Shown here: in pieces, positions 34,512 to 44,269 of the stretch
Numbering within the stretch: the first letter of the stretch is position 1
How the letters are laid out: the number at the start of each line of letters is the position of its first letter
Source of the DNA: Cytobacillus gottheilii
GTDB lineage: Bacteria > Bacillota > Bacilli > Bacillales > Cytobacillaceae
Length of the DNA stretch: 64,000 nucleotides
Assembly (NCBI RefSeq): GCF_900166665.1
Contig: NZ_LT800494.1
Coordinates: 3,094,422 to 3,158,421 of the forward strand
Direction of reading: 5' to 3'
Translations under genes and position numbers: made by a program
The notes under the pieces: generated by a model
Told to the model about the DNA's origin: nothing
What the model saw: only the letters and a program-made list of their open reading frames with translations
Database searches by the model: none

Positions 34512-37500
34512 TTGAAGAGAAAAAGAGGTTTTCGGTGGTTAAGTATTTTACTTACAGCTATATTGATCCTTCCTCTGCTGCTTCCGACCAGCAGTTTTGC
34601 AGAAGGAAATGGATCACCTCACACTTCATTTAGAAAGGCAGCTGTAGAATCTGTACAAAAGAAAATAAACAGTTCCTTATTAAAACAATTCAGTAAAGAA
34701 GATGAACAAGTAACATTTTTACTGAAATTCAAAGAACAGGCAGATCCTGCAGCAGCTGCTGTCAAAGCTGGTAAAAATGCTGTCAGCCAAAAGGCATCTC
34801 CTGCAAAAGCAACCTATATGAAAAGATCGGCTGTTCTATCTTCACTTAGATCTACTGCCATAGAAACACAAGGTTCGGTCACAGACTTCCTTAAGAAACA
34901 AGAAGAGCTTGGAAAAGCCAAGGATGTACAATCTTATTATATCGTCAATGCGATGGCCGTTACTGCTACTAAAGACGTTTTAGAAGAGCTGGCTAAATTC
35001 CCTGAGATTGAAAAAATCCTGCCTAATGAAACAAGACAGCTTTATAAGCCCGCAAAAGAAAAGCAAAAAGCGTCCCTTCAAGTACAGCCGGCAAAAGATG
35101 CAGAGACAAATGCAACAGAGTGGAATATTGATCGTGTTGGAGCACCAGCATTATGGGAAATGGGAATCGACGGTGCTGGCACTGTCGTTGCCTCTATTGA
35201 CACTGGTGTTGAATGGAACCACCCTGCATTAAAAGATCAATATCGCGGTTTTGATCCTACCAATCCAAACCAGGCTTCACATGAGTTTAACTGGTTTGAT
35301 GCAACAGCTGGACAGACAACTCCATATGATGATGATGGACATGGAACACATGTTACGGGAACAATGGTTGGTGCAGAGCCAGATGGAAGCAACCAGGTTG
35401 GTGTAGCTCCTGGTGCAAAATGGATCGCTGTCAAAGCCTTTACAGCTGATGGCGGAACGGATGCTGACCTCCTAGCGGCAGCTGAATGGATTCTGGCTCC
35501 AAAGGATGCAGAAGGAAATCCACATCCTGAATACGCGCCAGACGTCGTTAACAATTCTTGGGGAGGCGGCCCTGGTCTTGATGAATGGTATTTGCCAATG
35601 GTTCAAGCTTGGCGTGCAGCAGAAATATTCCCTGAATTCTCAGCAGGTAATACAACATTATTTAATCCAGGCGGCCCTGGATCTGTTTCTACACCAGCGA
35701 ACTATCGTGAATCTTTTGCTACTGGTGCCACAGACATCAACAATGGATTAGGCAGCTTTTCTTTATTAGGTCCTTCTCCATATGATGAAATTAAACCTGA
35801 TATTTCAGCTCCAGGAGTAAATATTCGTTCGTCCGTTCCTGGCGGCGGCTATGAAGGCGGCTGGAATGGCACATCAATGGCTGGGCCGCATGTCTCCGCT
35901 GTGGTAGCTCTCCTTCGCTCAGTGGATGCAAGTCTAACCGTTGATGAAATAGAACAGATCTTAATAACCACTGCTACACCATTAACAAATGGCACATATA
36001 CAGAAGTACCAAACAACGGCTTTGGATATGGACTTGTTAACGCTTTTGATGCCGTTTCATCTGTCATGACAGGACTTGGTACATTAAAAGGTCAGGTATC
36101 AAAAGAAGGTGACGACGAAGAAGCACCTGAAATTGAACATACTGCACCTGAAGAAACATTTGCAGGAATGGATTTAGCATTGCAGCTGCAAGCATCTGAT
36201 AATGTAAGTATTACGCAGGTTGAACTCCAATACTTAACAGAAGATGGAAACTACAGCACGGTCCAAGCTGAACGAGTCTCCGGAGACTATCAGAATGGAA
36301 CGTATGAAGCTCTCATTCCAGGTGAAGCAATCGCCATACCATCTGTGTCCTATAAATGGAAAGCAACAGACTTCGGCGGAAATGCAATTGATTCAGACAC
36401 ATATGAAGTGTCCGTTGTACCAGGAATTACAACAGGCTACAGCGAGGATTTCGAATCAGCTCCTTCTGGCTGGACATCATACGGTGAAGGAAACAGCTGG
36501 GAATGGGGTGCTCCTGCTTCAGGACCTGACAGTGCTTCATCTGGTGAAAATGTATATGCTACTTCCTTAGCTGGAAACTATGCAAACAATGCAAATATGA
36601 CTTTGCTGATGCCGCCAGTAGATCTTCCGGAAGGTAATGCTTATCTGCAATTCAAGCAATGGCATAATCTTGAACGTAATTATGATTATGGTCATGTGTT
36701 TGTTTCAACGGATATGGAAAACTGGACACAGGCTCTTCGCGTCAATGATGTGACAACTTCTTGGACGGATGGAGAAGTTGACTTAAGCGAATATGCAGGA
36801 CAGCGAATATATATTGCATTTAATGTAACCTCTGATGGTTCTGTTCCCCGCGAGGGATGGTATATTGACGATGTCGCTCTTACATCTTCACCATTAGAAT
36901 CTGCCTCTAAAGTCAGTCTTGGTGTAAAAAGAAATAGTGTTAACCCAAGCGGCGGCAGTGTTGCTCTAAAAGATAAAAAGATTGATCCAAATAAAATTGC
37001 ACCTGCTTTCAGCAAGGAATATGACCAAGACAAAGGCGACAAAGAAGCAGCTCCTGTCCTTCTTCCAATCAGTGCGAAAGTAAGTGTATTAGAATCTGGA
37101 CGCTCTGTCACAACAAATCCAGCAGATGGATCCTACTCTTTTGCACATGCAGCTGGTGAATTTACGGTTCTTGCAGAAGCTTATGGTTATCAGTCTGCCA
37201 CACAGACTGTTGTCATAGAACAGGATAGTGAGTCAACAGCTAACTTTGTTCTAGAAGAACTTACTCAAGGGACAGTTTCCGGTACAGTTACAAATGAAGC
37301 TACTGGTGATCCAGTCTCGAACGCTACCCTGCTGTTAGTTGAAGATGGTGCTGTCTCACCTGTTACAACAGATGAGAATGGACAATATAGCCTAACTGCC
37401 TATGAAGGTGAATATACGTTAAAAGTTATGGCTCCTTCCTACTATAGCCAGGAAATCTCCGTGGACATTTCAGGAGATGTGGAGCAAAATATACAATTAA

Positions 37501-38867
37501 AACCTTTTATCGGCTTTGAAGGTGAGATTGGATATGATGATGGCACTGCTGAAAATGCACGCGCATTTTATGAAGCTGGAAACGGCTGGGCTGTGAAAAT
37601 GTCCTTAGCTGAAGGACATGATCAAGCAATGGTAACTGGCGGCTTATTCCGTTTCTGGGATACAGAATGGCCAGTCCCTGGTGGAACTGAATTCCAGGTT
37701 GAAGTTTATGATGCAGACGGTACAGATGGTGCTCCTGGCACGAAACTTGCTGGCCCGTTTGATGCTACGGCATTGCGCAATGGCGAATGGACACATGTTG
37801 ACTTAACGGAACATGGCATTACAGTAGATGATGATTTCTACTTAGTCTATATCCAAAGCAATATCAATACTGCATCACCTGGACTCGGAACAGATGAAGA
37901 TGGTCCTAATGCTGAAAGAAGCTGGCAATTCGTTGACGGAGCATGGTCACCAGTTCCTGCTGAGGAAGGAAATTACATGATTCGTTCTGTTGTCAGCTAT
38001 GAACTAACAGCTCCTGTCATTACTTCACCTGCTGATGGATCGTTTACAAAGAATAAAACCGCTACCATTGAAGGAACATCCGCTCCAAACGTTACAGTTG
38101 CCATTTATAATGGTGATGAAGAAGCAGTTCAAACTGAATCTACAAATGAAGGAACTTTCTCTGCTGAAGTACCTTTAACACAAGGTGATAACACGGTTAC
38201 GGCGAAAGTAATAACAGAAACTGGTGCTACAGATGCTTCCCAGCCGGTAACCATCATTTTTGATGATACAAAGCCAGAACTGGTTATTACAAGCCCTGAA
38301 AATGACTCAAAAACAAATAAAGAAACGGTAACAGTAGAAGGTACAGTAACCGATGAAAACCTTGACTGGGTTAAAGTAAATGGCAAAAAAGCAAATGTTG
38401 AGGATGGCCAATTCTCCCTGAGACTTCTACTTGAAGAAGGAGAAAATGACATTAAGGTCATCGCTCAAGACAAGGCAGGCAACCGCATCAGAAAGAATGT
38501 CACAGTTGATGCGAAGTATACATCACCAGAAATTGAGAATCTAGTTCCATCTGAAAACCTGGAACTGAAAAAAGGCGAATCTGTTAAAATCGAATTCGAC
38601 AGTGAGCCAGGGTTAGATGCTACCTTCAGTATTAGAATGCCTTTAACGAACGCTAGAGCTCAAGTTTCGAACGCTACGGAATTGCCTATGATGGAAACAT
38701 CCGATGGACATTATGTAGGCTATTACACAGCAACTTCAAATGTTAAAGCTCCTGGTGCTGAAATAGAAGTGAAAATTACCGATGATTATGGCAATGAAAG
38801 CCGTAAAGTAGCAGAAGGAAAACTTTGGATTAATTCAAAAAACAAATCAAAAGGCAAGAAGAAATAA
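34512..38867 (+). CDS. bpr: Extracellular subtilase, bacillopeptidase F-like, multidomain
   Basis: A 1451-aa secreted serine protease. From TTG 34512 (AGGAGGG eight bases upstream) a signal peptide (to about residue 30) and an I9-like propeptide precede an S8 domain. The triad is readable: D230 in ASIDTGVEWNHP, H277 in DDDGHGTHVTG and S455 in WNGTSMAGPHV, with Asn in VNNSWGG. Then come a MAM/jelly-roll-like block (DFESAPSGW...YIDDVALTSS, about 640-790), CarboxypepD-like repeats (about 850-1000), a second beta domain and Ig-like repeats (KTATIEGTSAPNVT, KETVTVEGTVTD). The tail is KGKKK, without LPxTG. Length and order resemble Bpr (1433 aa). Confidence 0.87.
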   Translation: MKRKRGFRWLSILLTAILILPLLLPTSSFAEGNGSPHTSFRKAAVESVQKKINSSLLKQFSKEDEQVTFLLKFKEQADPAAAAVKAGKNAVSQKASPAKATYMKRSAVLSSLRSTAIETQGSVTDFLKKQEELGKAKDVQSYYIVNAMAVTATKDVLEELAKFPEIEKILPNETRQLYKPAKEKQKASLQVQPAKDAETNATEWNIDRVGAPALWEMGIDGAGTVVASIDTGVEWNHPALKDQYRGFDPTNPNQASHEFNWFDATAGQTTPYDDDGHGTHVTGTMVGAEPDGSNQVGVAPGAKWIAVKAFTADGGTDADLLAAAEWILAPKDAEGNPHPEYAPDVVNNSWGGGPGLDEWYLPMVQAWRAAEIFPEFSAGNTTLFNPGGPGSVSTPANYRESFATGATDINNGLGSFSLLGPSPYDEIKPDISAPGVNIRSSVPGGGYEGGWNGTSMAGPHVSAVVALLRSVDASLTVDEIEQILITTATPLTNGTYTEVPNNGFGYGLVNAFDAVSSVMTGLGTLKGQVSKEGDDEEAPEIEHTAPEETFAGMDLALQLQASDNVSITQVELQYLTEDGNYSTVQAERVSGDYQNGTYEALIPGEAIAIPSVSYKWKATDFGGNAIDSDTYEVSVVPGITTGYSEDFESAPSGWTSYGEGNSWEWGAPASGPDSASSGENVYATSLAGNYANNANMTLLMPPVDLPEGNAYLQFKQWHNLERNYDYGHVFVSTDMENWTQALRVNDVTTSWTDGEVDLSEYAGQRIYIAFNVTSDGSVPREGWYIDDVALTSSPLESASKVSLGVKRNSVNPSGGSVALKDKKIDPNKIAPAFSKEYDQDKGDKEAAPVLLPISAKVSVLESGRSVTTNPADGSYSFAHAAGEFTVLAEAYGYQSATQTVVIEQDSESTANFVLEELTQGTVSGTVTNEATGDPVSNATLLLVEDGAVSPVTTDENGQYSLTAYEGEYTLKVMAPSYYSQEISVDISGDVEQNIQLKPFIGFEGEIGYDDGTAENARAFYEAGNGWAVKMSLAEGHDQAMVTGGLFRFWDTEWPVPGGTEFQVEVYDADGTDGAPGTKLAGPFDATALRNGEWTHVDLTEHGITVDDDFYLVYIQSNINTASPGLGTDEDGPNAERSWQFVDGAWSPVPAEEGNYMIRSVVSYELTAPVITSPADGSFTKNKTATIEGTSAPNVTVAIYNGDEEAVQTESTNEGTFSAEVPLTQGDNTVTAKVITETGATDASQPVTIIFDDTKPELVITSPENDSKTNKETVTVEGTVTDENLDWVKVNGKKANVEDGQFSLRLLLEEGENDIKVIAQDKAGNRIRKNVTVDAKYTSPEIENLVPSENLELKKGESVKIEFDSEPGLDATFSIRMPLTNARAQVSNATELPMMETSDGHYVGYYTATSNVKAPGAEIEVKITDDYGNESRKVAEGKLWINSKNKSKGKKK

Positions 38868-38900
38868 GTCTTTTTTTAAGTGTTTCTTGTTATTAGCAGC

Positions 38901-38937
38901 AAAAAAGCATGCCTATTCATACTTGGCATGCTTTTTT
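38901..38937 (+). terminator. Terminator of the bpr-like gene
   Basis: AAAAAAGCATGCC pairs with GGCATGCTTTTTT; symmetrical, so it can also stop minus-strand transcripts from the YjcZ gene. Confidence 0.9.
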
Positions 38938-38979
38938 GCATATAAGAAACAAGGTAAACCCGCAATACCTTTGCTTCAA

Positions 38980-39120
38980 TTAGAAGTTAAAGCAAGCAGC
39001 TCCTACGATGATCAATAGGATGAATAAAACAACGATTAATGCGAAACCACCACTGTAACCGCCGCCATATCCACCGCCGTAACCGCAGCCGCCATAGCCA
39101 TATCCGCCATAACCATACAT
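38980..39120 (-). CDS. YjcZ-family sporulation peptide 1
   Basis: A 46-aa peptide: a Gly/Tyr-rich head ([21 protein letters not shown]) and a hydrophobic tail helix ([19 protein letters not shown]). This is the YjcZ/YczN spore-associated family of Bacilli. The ATG follows GGAGGACTTTAAT. It is followed by the terminator shared with bpr and preceded by a paralogue. Confidence 0.9.
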   Translation of the reverse strand: MYGYGGYGYGGCGYGGGYGGGYSGGFALIVVLFILLIIVGAACFNF

Positions 39121-39176
39121 ATTAAAGTCCTCCCTTTTTTTGTATATAACTCCTGTTAAGCATTAACATTTAAATT

Positions 39177-39284
39177 TTAGTAGCCGTAACCGCCGTAGCC
39201 CCAAGAAGCACCAATGATAATTAATAAAATAAACAATACTACTAACAGAGCAAAACCTCCGTTGTATCCGCAGCCTTCTGACAT
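39177..39284 (-). CDS. YjcZ-family sporulation peptide 2
   Basis: A 35-aa peptide, MSEGCGYNGG then [22 protein letters not shown], with the same helix as its neighbour but a shorter Gly-rich part split to both ends. The ATG follows AAAGGAGGT. The two copies lie 56 bp apart in the same direction, a likely tandem duplication. Confidence 0.88.
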   Translation of the reverse strand: MSEGCGYNGGFALLVVLFILLIIIGASWGYGGYGY

Positions 39285-39449
39285 AGTCAATTACCTCCTT
39301 TGTTTGTTTCCATATATCCTATTCACTTTAGAGAAAATGTGCGCTAGACGAATACACATTTTTTAATAACTTAATTTCATTTCATCTAAAACTAGAATGT
39401 AATGCCCTTTTCGCTCCATAAAAAAATAAGCACAGCCATAACAGTGTGC

Positions 39450-39995
39450 TTATTTCTTATTCGGATTTTCCTTTTTTATATAGTTAAAGATTTCTCCTGA
39501 TTCAAAGCAAGTTACCAAACGGTTTAACCAATCATAGTAATCAAGAGCTGAGGATAGCTTTTGTATATCCTCCATTGCTTTCAGCTTGATCTCTTCATTA
39601 GCATGTTCGGCATTAACAATGCTTTCCAGTTCTCTTTTAGACTTTTCCATCATTGAAATATTCATGGTAATGCTTGGTCTCCATCTAATGGAAAATTGGT
39701 CGATAAACATCTGATGCCAATCCTCCTCAGCTTGGTATAGGTCTTTTCTTTCACCTTTCCGCCAGACTTTTTCAGCCATTTTCAATTCCATTAAGCTTCT
39801 TACAGACGTGCTCATGCTAGTCTTACTCATGCCAAGCTCTTCTTTCATATCATCTAAAGTCATTGGCCTATTATGAAAATACATCATTCCATAAAGCCTT
39901 CCAATTGAATCACTGATTCCATATAAATCCATATTTTGGGCGATTGTTTCTATCACCCGATCACGAGCAGCAGCTAGCTTCTCATTTTCATTCAT
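39450..39995 (-). CDS. opuAR: GbsR-family (MarR-like) repressor, OpuAR-like
   Basis: A 181-aa winged-helix regulator with RLYGMMYFHNRPMTLDDMKEELGMSKTSMSTSVRSLMELKM (about 40-80), very close to GbsR. ATG 39995 follows GGATGTGATT; the longer 192-codon frame has no site. It diverges from opuAA-opuAB. A GbsR-family repressor named OpuAR has been described beside opuA in Bacillus infantis, so it probably controls glycine betaine uptake in response to osmotic state or choline/betaine. The symbol rests on position. Confidence 0.85.
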   Translation of the reverse strand: MNENEKLAAARDRVIETIAQNMDLYGISDSIGRLYGMMYFHNRPMTLDDMKEELGMSKTSMSTSVRSLMELKMAEKVWRKGERKDLYQAEEDWHQMFIDQFSIRWRPSITMNISMMEKSKRELESIVNAEHANEEIKLKAMEDIQKLSSALDYYDWLNRLVTCFESGEIFNYIKKENPNKK

Positions 39996-40245
39996 AATAA
40001 TCACATCCATTACCAACTTAATGACCAAACATATTCTAAAAGAAAATCATTTTATCATACATTTTAAAATATTATTTACAAAAATTTTTCTCAAAACGGA
40101 GGAGAAATTTACATTTCTCACATGCCAACATTCTTAATATAGATTATCATTTTAAAAATAAAAGTAAAGAATGGACATAAATAGCATTAGGGAGTAATTT
40201 GGAGGATTTATAAGCATATACTAAATACAGTACGTACAGTTTTTT

Positions 40246-40272
40246 CTGTATAAACTTTATGCATGTATACAG
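40246..40272. promoter_or_regulatory. Candidate OpuAR operator (27-bp dyad)
   Basis: CTGTATA (40246-40252) and TATACAG (40266-40272) are perfect 7-bp inverted repeats with a 13-bp centre in the 363-bp divergent region between opuAR and opuAA, about 90 bp before the opuAA ATG. The rest of this region is AT-rich without other clear signals. Binding by the adjacent repressor is inference. Confidence 0.4.
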
Positions 40273-40358
40273 TGAAATATGCAGATTGCCTTATGTAATG
40301 CATTCATTCTACAATTAAAAGGTCCTTATTTCACAGGATAAAAGAACGGGGTGAAAAC

Positions 40359-41642
40359 ATGAATGAAGAAAACGCAAAGATTAGTATCCGAAACGTATCG
40401 AAAATATTCGGAAAAAACACAAAAAAAGCCATTCAGTTATTAAATAATGGCGCAAACAAAACCGATATTCTCAAACAAACCGGCGCAACAATCGGGGTAA
40501 ATCAAGCTACTTTTGATATCCATGCTGGTGAAATCTTCGTCATCATGGGTTTATCAGGCAGCGGAAAATCTACTTTAGTCCGCACATTAAACAGACTAAT
40601 AGACCCAACCATCGGCGAAGTACTTATTGACGGAAAAGACATTACGAAAATGAAGAAAGATGAGCTAAGAGAAGTTAGAAGGAAAAAAATAAGCATGGTT
40701 TTCCAAAAATTCGCACTTCTCCCTCACCGCACTGTCCTTGAAAATGTTGAGTATGGATTAGAAATTCAAGGAATCACTGAGAATACACGAAAAGAAAAAG
40801 CACTCGAATCATTAAAGTTAGTAGGATTAGATGGTTATGAAAAGCAATATCCCAGTCAGCTGAGCGGGGGTATGCAGCAGCGCGTTGGTTTGGCAAGAGC
40901 ACTTGCCAATGACACAGATATCTTATTAATGGATGAAGCTTTCAGTGCACTTGACCCATTAATAAGAAAGGATATGCAAGATGAATTACTTGAGCTCCAA
41001 TCCTCTATGTCAAAAACCATTGTCTTTATTACTCATGATTTAGATGAAGCGCTAAGAATTGGTGATCGGATTGCATTGATGAAGGATGGAGCTGTTGTTC
41101 AAATTGGAACACCAGAAGAAATATTAATCAACCCATCCAATCAATATGTTGAAAGATTCGTAGAAGACGTAGACCTTTCGAAAATCCTTACAGCAAGCCA
41201 TGTAATGAAGCGAGCTGAAACAGTACAAATTGACAAAGGGCCTCGTGTTGCCATTGAAATGATGAAAAAATTAGGTATTTCCAGCATCTACGCTGTCGAT
41301 AAAAAGAAAACGCTGCTTGGTGCATTAACAGCAGATGATGCACAAGAAGCCATAAATTCAGGGAAAACACTGCAGGAAATCATCAAACGAGATGTTCAAA
41401 CCGTGACAGAAGATACCCTTTTAACAGACTTATTCGAGCAAGTGTCCCAAGCAAGTATTCCAGTAGCAGTTGTTGACGACAATGGCCGTTTAAAAGGAAT
41501 TTTAGTTAGAGGAGCAGTCATTGGAGCACTTGCTGGAAATAATGAAGCCATAAACTATTTACATAACACTGATGGCGACGCTCTTGTTAAGAAAAATGAA
41601 AATACAGAAGATCAAGTAAGTATTGTCAAGGAGGGACTATGA
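40359..41642 (+). CDS. opuAA: Glycine betaine ABC transporter ATPase OpuAA
   Basis: A 427-aa ATPase of the osmoprotectant OpuA/ProV family. Walker A is GLSGSGKST (near 62), signature LSGGMQQR, Walker B LLMDEAFSALDP. The C-terminal third (about 290-400) holds tandem CBS domains that regulate the transporter by ionic strength or c-di-AMP. The ATG follows GGGGTGAAAAC. Its last codons overlap the opuAB start region. Confidence 0.93.
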   Translation: MNEENAKISIRNVSKIFGKNTKKAIQLLNNGANKTDILKQTGATIGVNQATFDIHAGEIFVIMGLSGSGKSTLVRTLNRLIDPTIGEVLIDGKDITKMKKDELREVRRKKISMVFQKFALLPHRTVLENVEYGLEIQGITENTRKEKALESLKLVGLDGYEKQYPSQLSGGMQQRVGLARALANDTDILLMDEAFSALDPLIRKDMQDELLELQSSMSKTIVFITHDLDEALRIGDRIALMKDGAVVQIGTPEEILINPSNQYVERFVEDVDLSKILTASHVMKRAETVQIDKGPRVAIEMMKKLGISSIYAVDKKKTLLGALTADDAQEAINSGKTLQEIIKRDVQTVTEDTLLTDLFEQVSQASIPVAVVDDNGRLKGILVRGAVIGALAGNNEAINYLHNTDGDALVKKNENTEDQVSIVKEGL

Positions 41643-42484
41643 TGGAAGATTTATTGCCAAAACTCCCTCTTGGAGATTGGATCGATGCATTTGTAGACTG
41701 GTTAACTGTTACGTTTGAATTTCTATTTGATGGTATTACAGTTGCCTTAGAAGGAATTGTCGAAGGATTATTAGCAGGTCTGGAAATAATCCCTTCTATT
41801 ATATTGATTATCTTAGTAACAGCGCTAGCTTGGTGGCTGGCCGGAAAAAGTATGGCTTTGTTTACACTAATCGGACTATTTTTAATTGAAAACCTTGGCT
41901 ATTGGGAACCTATGCTGGAAACTTTGGCATTAGTTTTAACCGCTGTATTTATTACAGTCATTATTGGGTTACCAGTAGGCATCTGGGCGTCTCAGAAGAA
42001 AGCTGTAAAGCAAATCATTACTCCAATGTTAGACTTTATGCAAACTATGCCAGCCTTTGTTTATCTTATTCCAGCAATCTTTTTCTTTAGTATTGGTGTT
42101 GTACCAGGCGTTGTATCATCAGTTATTTTCGCAGTACCGCCTACAATCAGACTTACAATACTAGGCATTCAGCAAGTGCCTGCCGACATTATTGAAGCGA
42201 CCGAAAGCTTTGGTTCTACAACAGGTCAGCGTTTAATAAAGGTACAGCTTCCATTAGCGATGCCAACTATTATGGCCGGAATCAACCAGAGTATCATGCT
42301 TGCCTTGTCCATGGTGGTAATCGCTTCAATGGTAGGAGCACCTGGTCTCGGAGCAGAAGTTTATCGAGCTGTTACCCAAATCCAAATTGGAACAGGATTT
42401 GAAGCTGGTTTAGCAATCGTTATCATTGCTATAATTCTTGATCGTATAACTCAAAATATCGGGAGAAAGAGAAAAGCAAAATAA
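41642..42484 (+). CDS. opuAB: Glycine betaine ABC transporter permease OpuAB
   Basis: A 280-aa permease with about seven TM helices and an EAA loop (ADIIEATESFGSTTGQRLIKVQLPLAMPTIMAGI, about 182-215). I use ATG 41642, seven bases after AGGAGG; ATG 41639 is adjacent. In B. subtilis opuAC, the betaine-binding lipoprotein, comes next, but here the operon ends and repeat copy D starts 36 bp downstream. The protein itself is full length with no C-terminal binding domain. Confidence 0.92.
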   Translation: MEDLLPKLPLGDWIDAFVDWLTVTFEFLFDGITVALEGIVEGLLAGLEIIPSIILIILVTALAWWLAGKSMALFTLIGLFLIENLGYWEPMLETLALVLTAVFITVIIGLPVGIWASQKKAVKQIITPMLDFMQTMPAFVYLIPAIFFFSIGVVPGVVSSVIFAVPPTIRLTILGIQQVPADIIEATESFGSTTGQRLIKVQLPLAMPTIMAGINQSIMLALSMVVIASMVGAPGLGAEVYRAVTQIQIGTGFEAGLAIVIIAIILDRITQNIGRKRKAK

Positions 42485-42520
42485 TAGATTCGTTTTATTT
42501 CAGCTTCATTGAATGAATCA

Positions 42521-42664
42521 AGGCTGAGTCACAAGTATTTAACATGACAATAGAACTGAATGGTTAGGAAGTGAATCTTTCTAATCATTCGGTTTTTTTA
42601 TTGTTATAAAGATTATCTTTTTAAACATGAGTGAATTGGAGCGGAGGATACTTAACTCCTATGC
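42521..42664 (+). repeat. Dispersed modular repeat, copy D (truncated)
   Basis: Starts AGGCTGAGTCAC, has the terminator hairpin ACTGAATGGTTAG...CTAATCATTCGGT plus T7 (about 42556-42600) and then the first bases of the core (GAGTGAATTGGAGCGGAGG), where it stops. It follows opuAB directly and would terminate that operon. Confidence 0.8.
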
Positions 42665-42671
42665 AGTCACT

Positions 42672-42704
42672 AAAAAGCGGCCGGAGAATGAACTCCTGGC
42701 CGCT
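42672..42704 (-). terminator. Terminator of floT
   Basis: AGCGGCCAGGAG/CTCCGGCCGCT hairpin with TTTTTAG on the minus strand, 17 bases beyond the floT stop. Confidence 0.85.
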
Positions 42705-42720
42705 AATTGGTTAGATACAT

Positions 42721-44265
42721 TTATTCCTGATTACTTTCGACTAGTTCCCCTGTTCCCTCTTTATCCTTCAATTCATATGCCAGCTGATCAATACTTCCTC
42801 GAATATTGCCTTTACCAGAGAAATTTTCCAGCAGCTCCTTCACATCAATGCCAGAAGAAGCTTTTAATGTTTCCTGCATCGTTGACATAAGATTTGTCGC
42901 ATAGCCAGTAACTTTATTGGCTCCGCCATTGCTGCTGTCGCTGCCCGTATCGACAACCGTAATCTTATCAATATTAGATAATGGGCTGGCAAGCTCTTTT
43001 GCATATTCAGGAAGCATTTTCAAGACCATATCCATAATGGCAGCCTGACCATACTGATCGAAAGCTTCTGCAATTTTGCGCTTTGCTTCTGCTTCTGCCA
43101 AACCTTTTAAACGGATAATTTCTGCTTCAGTTTCCCCTTGCGCTCTTTCTGAATCTGCTTTCGCTAAACCATCAGCTCGAATTCTTTCAGCTTCGGCACG
43201 AGCTTCAGCTTCAACACGATATTGGTTGGCATCAGCATCTGCCATTTGCTTGCGTTTACTCGCTTCTGCCTCCTGCTCAACAGCATAACGGTCTGCATCC
43301 GCTTTTTTCTTAACTTCAGAATCATATTGGCGCTCTCTTCTTAAAATCTCTTTTTCTTCTAATTCGATTTGCTTTTGACGCTCAATGATCTTAATTTGCA
43401 TTTCCTGCTCAGTAACTTCCTGCTTTGAACGTGCCGTTTCAAGGTCATATGCCTGGTCAGCACGTGCTTTGGCAATATCCTGCTCTCTTCGGTATTCAGC
43501 TATTTTCATCTGATTTTCTTTTTCTGCCTCAGCAATTTCAGTCGCTCGCTGGAATTCTGCCCGCTTCGCTTCCTTATCAGCCTCCGCCTGCTGAATTCTT
43601 GTTTCTTTTTCAGCGATTGATGTAGCGATATCTGCGTCTCTCTTTACTTGAGCAATTCTTGGTTTCCCTAATGATTCCAGATAGCCATTTTTGTCACGAA
43701 CATCTTTTATCGTAAACGAAACAATGATTAATCCCATTTTCGCAAGGTCTTGTGATGCAACCCTTTGTACTTCCTGAGAAAACTTGTCACGATTTTTATA
43801 AATTTCTTCTACTGTCATAGAACCTAGAATGGATCTTAAATGACCTTCCAGTACTTCTCTTGCTTCATTTTCACGATCTGCCTTCTCTTTGCCAAGAAAT
43901 TGTTCAGCCGCTGTAGCAATTTCTCCGATGGACCCGCCAATTTTAATAATCGCTGTACCATCAGCCATAACTGGAACACCTTGCTCTGTATACACTTCAG
44001 GTGTTGAAACTTCCAGCTTGCTCGATAACAAACTCAATGGCTCAGCCTGCTGGAATACCGGAAGAACAAATGTACCGCCGCCACGGATAATTTTAATTTT
44101 ATTTCCTGATTCATCAACATGGACATTTTTACTACCTAAAAAGCTTCCTGTCACAATCAGTGCTTCATCAGGACCTGCCGTTCTGTATTTCGTAATAAAA
44201 ACACCGATTAATGCAATTAATAAAAACGCTACGATTCCTATAACAATCCAGATTGCATAATCCAT
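42721..44265 (-). CDS. floT: Flotillin FloT
   Basis: A 514-aa scaffold of functional membrane microdomains. The order is an N-terminal membrane segment (YAIWIVIGIVAFLLIALIGVFI), an SPFH/PHB domain (about 40-190) and a long coiled coil rich in AEA/EAxA repeats (about 205-420), with an oligomerisation tail. Length is near B. subtilis FloT/YuaG (509). ATG 44265 is chosen over TTG 44286, which would overlap nfeD. It is downstream of an NfeD-type gene as in the yuaF-floT operon. Confidence 0.93.
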   Translation of the reverse strand: MDYAIWIVIGIVAFLLIALIGVFITKYRTAGPDEALIVTGSFLGSKNVHVDESGNKIKIIRGGGTFVLPVFQQAEPLSLLSSKLEVSTPEVYTEQGVPVMADGTAIIKIGGSIGEIATAAEQFLGKEKADRENEAREVLEGHLRSILGSMTVEEIYKNRDKFSQEVQRVASQDLAKMGLIIVSFTIKDVRDKNGYLESLGKPRIAQVKRDADIATSIAEKETRIQQAEADKEAKRAEFQRATEIAEAEKENQMKIAEYRREQDIAKARADQAYDLETARSKQEVTEQEMQIKIIERQKQIELEEKEILRRERQYDSEVKKKADADRYAVEQEAEASKRKQMADADANQYRVEAEARAEAERIRADGLAKADSERAQGETEAEIIRLKGLAEAEAKRKIAEAFDQYGQAAIMDMVLKMLPEYAKELASPLSNIDKITVVDTGSDSSNGGANKVTGYATNLMSTMQETLKASSGIDVKELLENFSGKGNIRGSIDQLAYELKDKEGTGELVESNQE

Positions 44266-44269
44266 CTTC

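Noticed and set aside
42627..42890. 87-codon plus-strand ORF after opuAB, considered as an opuAC remnant
   Set aside because: It starts inside repeat copy D and passes through the floT terminator and antisense to floT; no binding-protein similarity.
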